Shown here one piece after another: positions 34,519 through 45,200 of a stretch of DNA of 64,000 nt. The notes beneath the pieces are model-generated. The model searched no databases and had not been told where the DNA came from. It saw only the letters and a program-made list of their open reading frames with translations. Where the stretch lies: NCBI RefSeq assembly GCF_013408245.1, contig NZ_JACBYS010000002.1, positions 124,001 to 188,000 on the forward strand, in the 5' to 3' direction. This DNA comes from Duganella sp. 1224 (GTDB lineage: Bacteria > Pseudomonadota > Gammaproteobacteria > Burkholderiales > Burkholderiaceae_D). Both the position numbers and the translations under genes were made by a program. Every line of letters starts with the position of its first letter. The stretch's first letter is position 1.

Positions 34519-35052
34519 TTGAAAGCGAATCCTAAAATGAAAGCCGATCAGAAAGTTGAAGCACCGTCGGGCGGTGGCAGCAAAAAACTGATCATCATCA
34601 TCCTGGCCGTGGTGCTGGTGCTGGGCGCCGCCGGCGGTGGCGCGGCCTGGTTCTTCCTGCACGGCAAAGCCGACGCCGAGGAACACGACGAGGCGCCGGC
34701 CAAGAAGAAGAAAGCCAAGAAACCGGCCGGCCCGGCGATCTACGAACCGGTCGAGCCCTTCACCGTCAACCTGCAGCCGGGCGAGAGCGGCGCCGACCAG
34801 TATCTGCAAGTGGCGTTCTCGCTGCAGCTGCCGGACGCGGAAACGCAGGAAGAGGTCAAGAAGAACATGGCCAAGGTGCGCAGCCGCGTGCTGCTGCTGC
34901 TGTCGGCCAAGCACGCCAGCGACATCAACACGCCCGAGGGCAAGGTGCAGCTGGCCAAGGACATCATCGCAACCTTGAAGGAACCGTTTGAAGACCGCGG
35001 TTCGCCGCAGGACATCGAGGATGTGTTGTTCACCTCGTTCATCATCCAGTAA
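34519..35052 (+). CDS. fliL: Flagellar basal body-associated protein FliL
   Basis: A 177-residue single-pass inner-membrane protein that surrounds the stator and supports torque. The transmembrane helix is about residues 22-45 (KLIIIILAVVLVLGAAGGGA), followed by a Lys/Glu linker and the periplasmic SPFH-like domain (EPFTVNLQPGESGADQYLQV, LPDAETQEEVKKNMAKVRSR, LFTSFIIQ). The TTG at 34519 follows a good AAGGG site; the ATG at 34537 is an alternative without one. First gene of fliLMNOPQR. Confidence 0.95.
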   Translation: MKANPKMKADQKVEAPSGGGSKKLIIIILAVVLVLGAAGGGAAWFFLHGKADAEEHDEAPAKKKKAKKPAGPAIYEPVEPFTVNLQPGESGADQYLQVAFSLQLPDAETQEEVKKNMAKVRSRVLLLLSAKHASDINTPEGKVQLAKDIIATLKEPFEDRGSPQDIEDVLFTSFIIQ

Positions 35053-35076
35053 GTTCAGCAGAAAAGCAGGTTAGTC

Positions 35077-36057
35077 ATGGCGGATAATTTTCTTTCACAG
35101 GAAGAAGTCGATGCCCTTCTGAAGGGCGTCAACGGCGACCAGGACGACGTTGCGGCGCAAGAAGACGTCGCCGGCGTCCGCACCTACAACCTGGCCACCC
35201 AGGAACGTATCGTGCGCGGCCGTATGCCGACGCTGGAAATTATCAACGAGCGTTTCGCCCGCCTGCTGCGCGTCGGCCTGTTCAACTTCCTGCGTCGCAG
35301 CGCCGAGGTGTCGGTGGGCTCGGTGCGGGTCTCCAAGTATTCCGAGTTCATCCGCAACCTGGTGGTGCCGACCAACCTCAACCTGGTGCACATGAAGCCG
35401 CTGCGCGGCACGGCGCTGATGGTGTTCGATCCGGGCCTGGTGTTCCTGCTGGTGGACAACCTGTTCGGCGGCGACGGCCGCTTCCACACCCGCGTCGAGG
35501 GACGCGACTTTACCCAGACCGAGCAGCGCATCATCCTGCGCATCCTGGACATCGTGTTCGAGGCCTACACCAAGTCGTGGGAACCGGTCTACCCGGTCGA
35601 GTTCGAATACATCCGCTCGGAAATGAATACGCAGTTCGCCAACATCGCCACGCCCAACGAGGTGGTGGTGGCATCCACCTTCACGGTGGAGCTGGGCTCG
35701 GTGTCGGGCCAGATCCACTTCTGCATGCCCTACTCGATGATCGAGCCGATCCGCGACTCGCTGACCTCCAGCCTGCAGGGCGAGGCGCTGGAAGTGGACA
35801 AGCGCTGGATCCGCCTGATGACGCAGCAGATCCAGATCGCCGAGGTCGAGCTGGTGGCGTCGCTGGGCACGGCCAAGGTCAATTTCGACGAGATCCTCAA
35901 CATGCGGGTGGGCGACATCATTCCGCTGCAAATCCCGGAATTCATCTCGGCCACCGTGGACGGCGTGCCGGTCATGGATTGCAGCTATGGCGTGATGAAC
36001 GGACAATACGCGCTCAAGGTCGAGAAACTGCTGGCCAATGCCGATAACCTTAAATAA
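35077..36057 (+). CDS. fliM: Flagellar motor switch protein FliM
   Basis: The 326-residue C-ring subunit that binds phospho-CheY through its N-terminus. The N-terminal LSQEEVDALLKGVNGD peptide is the CheY-binding motif. The middle CheC-like domain (about 45-230) includes GRMPTLEIINERFARLLR and the GGDG loop (LFGGDGRFHTRVEGRDFTQT); the C-terminal SpoA domain (about 250-320) has VGDIIPLQIPEFISATVDGV. It is 24 bases after fliL. Confidence 0.98.
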   Translation: MADNFLSQEEVDALLKGVNGDQDDVAAQEDVAGVRTYNLATQERIVRGRMPTLEIINERFARLLRVGLFNFLRRSAEVSVGSVRVSKYSEFIRNLVVPTNLNLVHMKPLRGTALMVFDPGLVFLLVDNLFGGDGRFHTRVEGRDFTQTEQRIILRILDIVFEAYTKSWEPVYPVEFEYIRSEMNTQFANIATPNEVVVASTFTVELGSVSGQIHFCMPYSMIEPIRDSLTSSLQGEALEVDKRWIRLMTQQIQIAEVELVASLGTAKVNFDEILNMRVGDIIPLQIPEFISATVDGVPVMDCSYGVMNGQYALKVEKLLANADNLK

Positions 36058-36071
36058 CACCGGAGAGAAAC

Positions 36072-36506
36072 ATGTCGGATAATCAAGACGATCAGCCCCT
36101 GGACGAAGACGATCCATGGGGCGCGGCGATCGCCGAACAAGCGCAGGCCGAAGCCGCCGCGCTGGAAAAGCAGCAGGCCGCGCAGGCCGCCAGCGCCGCC
36201 GTGTTCAAGGATTTTTCCAGCACGCCGAGCAAGACCGAAACCCATAACGATATCGACTTCATCCTCGATATCCCGGTTCAGCTGACGGTCGAACTGGGCC
36301 GCACCAAGATCGCCATCAAGAACCTGCTGCAACTGGCGCAGGGCTCGGTGGTGGAGCTGGACGGCCTGGCCGGCGAGCCGATGGACGTGCTGGTCAACGG
36401 CTGCCTGATCGCCCAGGGCGAGGTGGTGGTGGTGAACGACAAGTTCGGTATCCGCCTGACCGACATCATCACGCCGTCCGAACGTATCCGAAAACTGAAT
36501 AAATGA
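36072..36506 (+). CDS. fliN: Flagellar motor switch protein FliN
   Basis: A 144-residue C-ring protein. An acidic, Ala/Gln-rich N-terminal half (about 1-60) precedes the SpoA domain: IPVQLTVELGRTKIAIKNLL, GSVVELDGLAGEPMDVLVNG, RLTDIITPSERIRKL. It overlaps fliO by four bases (ATGA). Confidence 0.98.
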   Translation: MSDNQDDQPLDEDDPWGAAIAEQAQAEAAALEKQQAAQAASAAVFKDFSSTPSKTETHNDIDFILDIPVQLTVELGRTKIAIKNLLQLAQGSVVELDGLAGEPMDVLVNGCLIAQGEVVVVNDKFGIRLTDIITPSERIRKLNK

Positions 36507-37198
36507 AGCGCCACCTGATTTGTTCCCTGCTGATCGCGGCGGCTTCGGCCGCCGCGCCCGCGCTGGCCCAGCGCAGCGTCTCGGGCACCATCGGCGGCGC
36601 CCACGCCGCCACGCCGGCCGCCGCCGTCGCCGCCACGCAAGCGGCGCCCGCCGCCCCCGCCACGACCACCACCGTCAAGCCAGCCGACGCCGCGCCGACG
36701 CCGGCCGCCGACGCGACGGCTCCGGCCGCCCCGGCGAACGCCGATGGCGCAGCGCCGGTGGCCACCACACCAGCGGTCCCGGCGGCGCCCGTGCCAGCCC
36801 CGTCCGGCGCCATGGCCATGACCATCCCGACCCCGCAGCCGAGCGCGCCATCGACCGGCGGCGGCCTGCTGCAAACCTCGCTGGCGCTGATTTTCGTCAT
36901 TGGCCTGATGCTGGGCCTGGCCTGGCTGACCAAGCGCTTCGGCCCGCGCAACTTCGGCGGCGGCAACCGCCACGTCAAGCTGGTCGGCGCGCTCAGCGTC
37001 GGCGCGCGCGAGCGCATCCTGGTGGTGGAAGTGGGCGAGCAATGGATCGTGGTGGGCGCCTCGCCCGGCCGCATGAACGCGCTGGCCACCATGCCGCGCC
37101 AGGCAAGCGGCGAACCGGAGCTGCAGGCCCCCGCCCTGCCGAGCGCCAACTTCGCCGACTGGTTCAAACAAACGATAGACAAACGCAATGGCAAATAA
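36503..37198 (+). CDS. fliO: Flagellar biosynthesis protein FliO
   Basis: A 231-residue membrane protein that assists assembly of the FliPQR core. It starts with a signal-like segment ([17 protein letters not shown]), then an Ala/Pro-rich stretch (about 30-115), a transmembrane helix (about 125-145, [19 protein letters not shown]) and a small cytoplasmic domain ([36 protein letters not shown]). The Ala/Pro linker is longer than in enteric FliO. Overlaps fliN by four bases and fliP by eleven. Confidence 0.93.
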   Translation: MKRHLICSLLIAAASAAAPALAQRSVSGTIGGAHAATPAAAVAATQAAPAAPATTTTVKPADAAPTPAADATAPAAPANADGAAPVATTPAVPAAPVPAPSGAMAMTIPTPQPSAPSTGGGLLQTSLALIFVIGLMLGLAWLTKRFGPRNFGGGNRHVKLVGALSVGARERILVVEVGEQWIVVGASPGRMNALATMPRQASGEPELQAPALPSANFADWFKQTIDKRNGK

Positions 37199-37949
37199 GC
37201 AGTTCCGCTACGCTACGCCCCTGCTCGCACTGGCGCTGCTGGCACTGCCGCTGGCGGCCGGTGCCGAGTCCAATCTGGGCATCCCGGCGCTGAACGCGAC
37301 GCCGGCGCCGGGCGGCGGCACCAACTACACGCTGCCGATCCAGACCATGCTGCTGATGACGGCGCTGACCTTCATCCCGGCAGCGCTGTTGCTGATGACC
37401 AGCTTCACCCGCATCATCATCGTGCTGTCGCTGCTGCGCCAGGCGCTGGGCACGCAGTCGGCGCCGCCCAACCAGGTGATGGTCGGCCTGGCACTGTTCC
37501 TGACGCTGTTCGTCATGGGCCCGACCTTCGACAAGATCTACAACGAAGCCTACCTGCCGCTGCAGGAAAACAAGCTCAACATGAGCCAGGCGCTCGACAA
37601 GGGCGCCGCGCCATTAAAAACCTTCATGCTCAAGCAGACCCGCGAGGCCGACCTGGCGCTGTTCGTCAAGCTGTCGCGCGGGCCGGCGCTGCAGGGGCCG
37701 GAGGACGTGCCGCTGCGCATCCTGGTGCCGGCCTTCGTCACCAGCGAGCTGAAAACCGCGTTCCAGATCGGCTTCGCCATCTTTATCCCGTTCCTGATCA
37801 TCGACATGGTGGTGGCCTCGGTGCTGATGTCGATGGGCATGATGATGATGTCGCCGGCAGTCATTTCGCTGCCGTTCAAGCTGATGCTGTTCGTGCTGGT
37901 GGACGGCTGGCAATTGCTGCTGGGCTCGCTCGCCCAGAGTTTCTACTAA
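37188..37949 (+). CDS. fliP: Flagellar export gate protein FliP
   Basis: A 253-residue core protein of the export gate, five copies per apparatus. A cleavable signal peptide (about 1-25, [17 protein letters not shown]) precedes the mature protein. [60 protein letters not shown] and the Met-rich loop [20 protein letters not shown] are diagnostic; the Met-rich loop forms the pore gasket. Confidence 0.98.
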   Translation: MANKQFRYATPLLALALLALPLAAGAESNLGIPALNATPAPGGGTNYTLPIQTMLLMTALTFIPAALLLMTSFTRIIIVLSLLRQALGTQSAPPNQVMVGLALFLTLFVMGPTFDKIYNEAYLPLQENKLNMSQALDKGAAPLKTFMLKQTREADLALFVKLSRGPALQGPEDVPLRILVPAFVTSELKTAFQIGFAIFIPFLIIDMVVASVLMSMGMMMMSPAVISLPFKLMLFVLVDGWQLLLGSLAQSFY

Positions 37950-37959
37950 GGAGGCCGCC

Positions 37960-38229
37960 ATGACACCGGAAAGCGTCATGACCATGGGCAAACACGCGAT
38001 GGAAGTCACCCTGATGGTGGCCGCGCCGCTGCTGCTGGTGGCGCTGGTGATCGGCCTGGTGGTCAGCATCTTCCAGGCCGCCACCCAGATCAACGAACAG
38101 ACGCTGTCCTTCATCCCCAAGCTGGTGGGCGTGTTCGTGGCGCTGGTGGTGGCCGGGCCATGGATCCTGTCGGTGATGCTCGACTACATGCGGGAAATCT
38201 TCACCGGCATTCCCCTGCTGGTGGGCTAG
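37960..38229 (+). CDS. fliQ: Flagellar export gate protein FliQ
   Basis: An 89-residue protein with two hydrophobic helical hairpins (LMVAAPLLLVALVIGLVVSI and LVGVFVALVVAGPWILSVML) and the conserved FQAATQINEQTLSFIPK loop between them. It follows fliP by ten bases with a GGAGG site. Confidence 0.98.
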   Translation: MTPESVMTMGKHAMEVTLMVAAPLLLVALVIGLVVSIFQAATQINEQTLSFIPKLVGVFVALVVAGPWILSVMLDYMREIFTGIPLLVG

Positions 38230-38319
38230 TCGTTTTATCAATATGTAACAGTTTCCGATTTGCTAAAAAGTTCGTCTACAATACGAAAAAGATGCCAGAC
38301 GGAAATGTAACAGACCCTC

Positions 38320-39171
38320 ATGCTTACCGTCTCTTCTGCCGATATCAATATGTGGATCGCGGGCCTGCTGTGGCCGCTGTGCCGCATCATGGGCCTGATC
38401 GCCGCCTCGCCGCTGCTGGGCAACAGTGCGGTGCCGGCCAGCGTCAAGATCAGCCTGGGGGTGATGATCGCCGCCATCGTGGCGCCGGCGGTGCCGGCCT
38501 GGCCGGCGGTCGATCCGCTGTCGCTGGCGGGGCTGCTGATTGTCATGCAGGAAATGTTGATCGGCCTGGCCATGGGGTTCAGCATCCGCATTATTTTTGC
38601 GGCGGTGGAAATGGCGGGGGAAATTTCCAGCCTGACCATGGGCCTGGGCTTTGCCACGTTTTTCGACCCGGCCACGCAGGGGCGCTCGTCGGCCATCAGC
38701 CAGTTCCTGTCGCTGGTGGCGACCATGGCCTTCCTGGCGGTCAACGCCCACCTGGTGCTTATTTCGGCGCTGGTGGAGAGTTTTTCCACGCTGCCGGTGT
38801 CGGCGATTCCGGTCTACGGCGGCGGCTTCAAGCAGCTGGCCGACTGGGGCGGCAAGATTTTCAGCGTCGGGGTGCAGCTGTCGCTGCCCATCGTCGCGGC
38901 TTTACTGATTACCAACGTGGCGCTCGGCATCCTGACGCGCGCCGCGCCGCAGTTGAATTTGTTTGGCATCGGGTTCCCGATTACGCTTGGCGTCGGCCTG
39001 CTGGTGGTGGCCATGACCTTGCCGTACCTGGGGATGCCGATCCAGAACCTGTTTTTGGATGGGATAGAACGCGCCCGGCTGATGCCGCGCACCTGGTCGC
39101 AGCGGCCGCCCGTGGTCAAACCGGCAACCGTGCCAGTACGACCAGCGGTGCTGCAGCCGATGGCGCAATAG
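38320..39171 (+). CDS. fliR: Flagellar export gate protein FliR
   Basis: A 283-residue multi-pass export-gate protein. Landmarks are LLWPLCRIMGLIAASPLLGN at the start, QEMLIGLAMGFSIRIIFAAV, GEISSLTMGLGFATFFDPAT and the C-terminal LFGIGFPITLGVGLLVVAMT. It is separated from fliQ by 90 bases, unlike the tight spacing of the rest of the operon, and that gap is relatively AT-rich; no clear promoter was recognised there. The giant repeat gene begins 73 bases after the stop. Confidence 0.96.
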   Translation: MLTVSSADINMWIAGLLWPLCRIMGLIAASPLLGNSAVPASVKISLGVMIAAIVAPAVPAWPAVDPLSLAGLLIVMQEMLIGLAMGFSIRIIFAAVEMAGEISSLTMGLGFATFFDPATQGRSSAISQFLSLVATMAFLAVNAHLVLISALVESFSTLPVSAIPVYGGGFKQLADWGGKIFSVGVQLSLPIVAALLITNVALGILTRAAPQLNLFGIGFPITLGVGLLVVAMTLPYLGMPIQNLFLDGIERARLMPRTWSQRPPVVKPATVPVRPAVLQPMAQ

Positions 39172-39244
39172 CCTCATCCTGTTGAATTTTAGTTTCCTTG
39201 CTGCAATTTTAAGCGTATCATGGAAGCTCCCTGGGAGAAGTGTA

Positions 39245-42200
39245 ATGACCATCGAGAACTACGATTCCGCGCAGATTGCGGCCCTGTCCACCACCGCCAT
39301 GACGGTGTTGACCACCGCCGAAATGCAGGCGCTGAGCTCGGATCAACTGAGCTGGTTCAGCACGGCCCAGCTGCGCGCGCTGACCACGCGCAGCATCAGC
39401 TACCTCTCCCAGAACGGCCTGAGCGGCATCACCACCGACGGCATCCAGGCGCTGACGACGGCCCAGGTGGCCGCGATCGGCACCAACATCCTGCCCGGCC
39501 TCAACAGTGACCAGCTGGTGGCGCTGACCACCCAGGAAATGACCGCCCTGACCAGCAGCCAGCTCAACGCGCTGGCGCCGGACCAGCTCGCCGCGCTGGA
39601 AACGGTGGACGTGCGCGCGCTGCGCAGCCAGCAGATCGAGGGTCTGCGCTCGACCCAGATTCCCAACCTGACCAGCGACCAGGTCGGCGCGCTGGGCACC
39701 GGCCAGGTGCGCGCGCTGACCACCAGCGCCATCACCGCGCTGACCGCCGACCAGCTGCTGGCGCTGCAGTCGGCCGCGGTGCAGGCGCTCAGCTCGCAGC
39801 AGCTGAACGCGCTGAACGCCGGCCAACTGAACGTGCTGACCACCGACCAGATTGCCCAGCTGACGTCGCTGCAGATCGGCGCGCTGGCCACCGCCTCGCT
39901 GCAGGCGCTGTCGACCGACCAGATCGTGGCGATCGAGACGCGCGACCTGGTCTGGCTGTCCAGCCAGCAGATCCGCGCGCTGACGCCGGACCAGCTGGTG
40001 GCGCTCAGCACCGACCAGGCGCACGCGCTGCGCAGCAATGAAATCGCCGCGCTCGGCGGCGACCAGCTGGCCGTGCTCAGCACCGACCAGATCGTCGCGC
40101 TGACCTCGCTCGTGCCGTTGAACTCGGCGCAAATCGGCGCGCTGACCACCGACCAGGTGACCTCGCTGCGCACCCAGACCATCGCCGCCCTCAGCAGCGC
40201 GCAACTGGCGGCGCTGACCGGCGACCAGGTGATCGCCCTCAACAGCGACCAGATCGTCGCCCTCGGCACCGCACAGGTGGCCGCGCTGACCACCACGCTG
40301 CTGAACCAGCTGACCACCGACCAGATCCAGCAGATCGAGACGCGCGACATCGCCGCCCTGACCACCAGCCAGCTGCGCTCGCTCAACAGCGACCAGCTGG
40401 TGGCGCTGACCACCGCCCAGCTGGCCACGCTGGCCACCGCCAACCTGCCGGCGCTGCTGCCGGAGCAACTGGCCGTGCTCAGCACCGCCCAGATCGCCGC
40501 GCTGAAGTCGCTGCTGCCGCTGACCAGCGCGCAAATCCAGGGCCTGACCACCGACCAGATCAGCGGCCTCGAAACCCAGGACCTGGTGGCGCTGACCAGC
40601 ACCCAGTTGGGCGCGCTGACGCCGGACCAGATCGCCGCGCTAAGCACCGACCAGGTCGTGCTGCTGACCACCGCCCAGGTGGGCGCGCTGACCACCAGCA
40701 TGGTCAGCCAGCTCAACACCGACCAGATCGCCGCCATCGAAACGCGCGACATCCGCGCGCTGACCACGGCGCAGATCCGCGCGCTGACCTTGGACCAGCT
40801 GATCGCGCTGACCACCGACCAGATCTACGCGCTGACCACCGCCGACGCCCAGGCGCTGCGCCCGGACCAGCTGGCCGTGCTGACCACCGACCAGATCATC
40901 GCCATCAAGACGCTGCTGCCGCTGACCACGATCCAGATCTCGTCGCTGACCACCGACCAGATCGTTGCGCTGGAAACCGACACCATCGCCGCCCTCAGCA
41001 ACACCCAGCTGGCCTCGCTGAGCCAGGACCAGGTGCAGGCGCTGACCTCGGACCAGGTGGCGGCGCTCAACACCGCCCAGGTGGCCGGCCTGACCACCAC
41101 CGTGCTGAGCGAACTGACCACGGCGCAGATGCAATGGCTGGAAACGCGCGACATCGCCGTGCTCGGCTCGGCCCAGGTGCGGGCGCTGTCGAGCGACCAG
41201 CTGGTCGCGCTCAGCAGCGACCAGTTCGGCACCATCAGCACCGACGCCGAGCGCGCGCTCACGCCGGACCAGATCGCCGCGCTGACCACCGACCAGATCG
41301 CCGCGCTGAAATCGCTGGTGCCGCTGACCACGGCGCAGATCCACGCGCTGACCGGCGCCCAGGTGGCGTCGCTGGAAAGCCGCGACATCATCGCCCTGAG
41401 CAGCCTGCAACTGGCCGCGCTCGGCAGCGACCAGGTGCAGGCGCTGACCGCCACCCAGATCATCGACCTGACCGCTGCCCAGTACGCGGACATGAGCACC
41501 GCCATGCTGAACGCGCTGACCACCGACCAGCTGCAGCTGATCGAAACGCGCGACATCGCCGCGCTGCGCACCGGCCAGGTGGCGCGGCTGGCCACCGACC
41601 AGCTGTCGTCGCTGACCTCCGACCAGTTCGCCGCGCTCAGCAGCGCGGCGGTGGGCGCCCTCACCACCGACCAGATCCCGGTGCTGACCTCGGACCAGCT
41701 CAACGCGCTGGCCACCTTGGCCGGCATGTCCAGCCGCCAGCTGACGGCGCTGACCACCGACCAGATCGCCGCGCTGTCGACCCGCAACCTGGGCACGCTG
41801 GCCACCGGCCAGCTCGGCGCGCTGACCTCGGACCAGGTCGAGGCGCTGACCACCGACCAGATCGTCGCGCTGAGCGGCAACCAGCTGCGCGGCCTCGGCA
41901 GCGCCGCCCTGGCCGCCCTGCTGACCGACCAGATCCAGGCCATCGAGACGCGCGACATCGGCGCGCTTGACACGCGCCAGGTGGCGGCCCTCACCACCGA
42001 CCAGATCGTCGCGCTGCTGACCACGCAGGTGGCGGCGCTGACCACGGCCGAAACCGCCTCGCTCACCAGCGACCAGGTCGCCACGCTGAACGCCGCCCAG
42101 CTGGACGCGCTGCGCAGCCTGGCCGCGCTGACCACCGCGCAGATCCGCGCGCTCACCACCGACCAGATCGGCGTGATCACGACCCAGGACCTGACGGGGC

Positions 42201-45200
42201 TGACCAGCCGCCAGCTGGCCGCGCTCAACAGCGACCAGGCGTTCATGCTGACCACCGAGCAGGTGATCGCGCTCGGCACCGACCAGGTGGCCGCGCTGAG
42301 CACCGCCGCCGTCGCCGCGCTCAACTCGGACGCCATCGCCGCCCTCGAAACGCGCGACATCCGCGCCATGCGCACCGCCCAGATCGCCGCGCTGACCACC
42401 GACCAGATCGTGCTGATGACCAGCGGCCAGATGGCCGCCTTCACCAGCGCCGAGATCCGCGCCCTCACCGCCGCCCAGATCGCCGTGCTGCGCAGCGACC
42501 AGTTGGCCGCGCTGCAGCTGCAGCCGCTGATCACCAAGCAGATCACCGCGCTCACCAGCGACCAGATCGCCCACATGAGCAGCACCGACTTCGCGCGCCT
42601 GCAGACCGCGCAGCTGGCGGTGCTGTCGGCCGACCAGGCCGGCGCCATCACCAGCGACCAGATGGTGGCGCTGGACACCAATCAGCTGCGCGCGCTGAGC
42701 AACAGCACGCTGGCGGCGCTGGCCACCGACCGCATCAAGGCGCTCAGCAACAGCGACCTGGCCGCGCTCAACACGCGCCAGATCACCGCGCTGACCACCG
42801 ACCAGCTGGCCTCGCTTGGCACCAACCAGCTGCGCGCGCTGACCACGCAGGAACTGGCGGCGCTGACCGCCGGCCAGCTGGCGGCCATGACCAGCACCCA
42901 GCTGGACGCGCTGCAGGCGCTGAGCGCGCTGACCACGCGCCAGCTGCAGGCGCTTAACACCGACCAGGTGGCAACGCTGAACCTGGCCGATCTGCGCTCG
43001 CTGAAAACCAGCCAGATCGCCTCGCTCAGCACCGACCAGGTGGCGGCGTTCACCACGGCCCAGATCGCCGGCATGAACACCGAGCAGCTGCGCGCGCTGG
43101 GCGCGGCGGCGCTGCAGGCGCTCAGCACCACCCAGATCGTGGCGCTGACCGGCACCGGCCTGGCCAACCTCAGCACGCGCCAGATCGCCACCCTGACCAG
43201 CGACCAGGTGATGGCGCTGACCACCACCCAGATCACCGCGCTGACCACGCAGGAAGTGGCGGCGCTGACGCCGACGCAGAAGTCCTACCTGAGCAGCGCG
43301 CAGATTGCCGCGCTGCCGTCGCTGGCCAGCTTCTCGACCGCCGCCATCGCCGCGCTGACCACCGACCAGATCGTCTCGCTGCCGCTGGCCATCCTGGCCG
43401 GCCTGACCACCGCCCAGGTGGCCTCGCTGACCACCGACCAGATCGGCGTGCTCACCACCGCCGAGATCGTCGCGCTGACCACCGCCCAGGTGCGCGCGCT
43501 GACCAACCGCCAGCTGGCCGCGCTCAGCACCGGCCAGGTGCAGGCGATCCAGGTGGTCGACCTGCAGGCGCTGTCGACGCGCCAAATCCTCGGCCTTACC
43601 ACCGACCAGATCGCCAACCTGTTGCTGCCGCAGGTGTCCGGCCTCAGCACGCAAAGCATCGCCGCCCTCGGCACCGCGCAGATCCACGCCCTGAGCACCG
43701 CCCAGTTGGGCGCGCTGAGCACGCTGGCGCCGCTGGACAGCCGCCAGATCGGCGCGCTGACCACCGAGCAGATCGCCAGCCTGGGCAGCATCGCCACCTT
43801 CAAGACCAACCAGATCGCCGGCCTCACCAGCGACCAGATCGGCGCGCTGACCACCGCCCAGATCGTGGCGCTCAGCACCGCCCAGGTGCGCAGCCTGACG
43901 TCCGCCACGCTGGCGGCGCTGACCACCGAGCAGGTGGCCGCCATCGAGGTGGTCGACATCGCCGCGCTGGCCAGCAACCAGATCATCGCCCTCAACAGCG
44001 ATCAGCTGGCGGCGCTGACGCCGTCGCAGTTCGGCGCGCTGCGCACCGCCATCCTGGCCAGCCTGACCACGCGCCAGGTGGCCGCGCTGTCCACCAGCCA
44101 GGTCGACAGCCTGGCCACGCTGGCGCCGCTGACCACGGCACAGATCCGCGCGCTGCGCACCGACCAGATCGGCAGCCTGCTGTTGCCGCAGATCACCACG
44201 CTGAAGACCAGCCAGCTCAACGCGCTCGGCAGCGATCAGTTGCAGGCGCTGACCAGCGCCCAGCTGGTGGCGCTGACCACCGCCCAGGTGCGCGGCCTCG
44301 CCGCGGCCGCGCTGAACCAGCTGACCAGCACCCAGATCGGCGAGATCGAACTGGCCGACATCGCCGCGCTCAGCACCGCCCAGGTGGCGGCGCTGCGTAC
44401 CGACCTGGTGGCGGCGCTGACGCTGAACCAGCTGTCGGCCCTGACCTCGCAGGAAGTGGCGGCCCTGACCACCGCCCAGCTGGGCGCGTTGACCACGCAG
44501 CAGTTCGCCGCGCTCGGCAGCCTGAGCGGCCTCGGCACCAGGCAGATCGCCGGCATGTCGTCGGCGCAGATCATCGCGCTGACGCCGGACCAGGTGGCGG
44601 CGCTGAAGACCAACCAGCTGGCCGCGCTGAGCAGCACGCAGATCCAGTACCTGACCACCGACCAGATTCCGGCGCTGACCACGGCCCAGATCCGTTCGCT
44701 GTCGACAGCGGCGATCGCCGCGCTGACCGCCGACCAGCTGGCGGCGCTGGAAGACGCCGACCTGCGCGCCTTCACCACCCGCCAGATCGCCGCGCTGGGC
44801 AGCGACCAGCTGACCGCGCTGACGCTGCCGCAGTACGGCGTGCTGACCACGCAGGAAATCGCTGGCCTGACCACGCGCCAGATCGGCTATCTGACCGACG
44901 CCCAGCTGGCCGCGCTGAGCACGCTGACGGCGCTGACCACCAACCAGGTGCGCGCGCTCAGCAGCGCGCAGATCGGCAACCTGGCGGTGGCCACGCTGAC
45001 CGGGCTCAAGACCAGCCAGCTGGCGGCGCTGACCAGCGCCCAGGTGGATGGCCTGAGCAACGCCCAGCTGATCGCGCTCAGCACCGCCCAGGTGCGCTCG
45101 CTGTCGGTCGGCCTGATCTCGCATCTGAGCGCGGCCCAGCTGACCGCGATCGAAGTCGGCGACTTTGCCGCGCTCAGCACCGCGCAGCTGCGCGCGCTGA

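Noticed and set aside
39182..39245. Upstream TTG start for the giant protein with a hydrophobic, signal-like N-terminus (FSFLAAILSV)
   Set aside because: No ribosome binding site precedes it, whereas GGGAGAAG is well placed before the ATG at 39245. The extension would also overlap nothing conserved.
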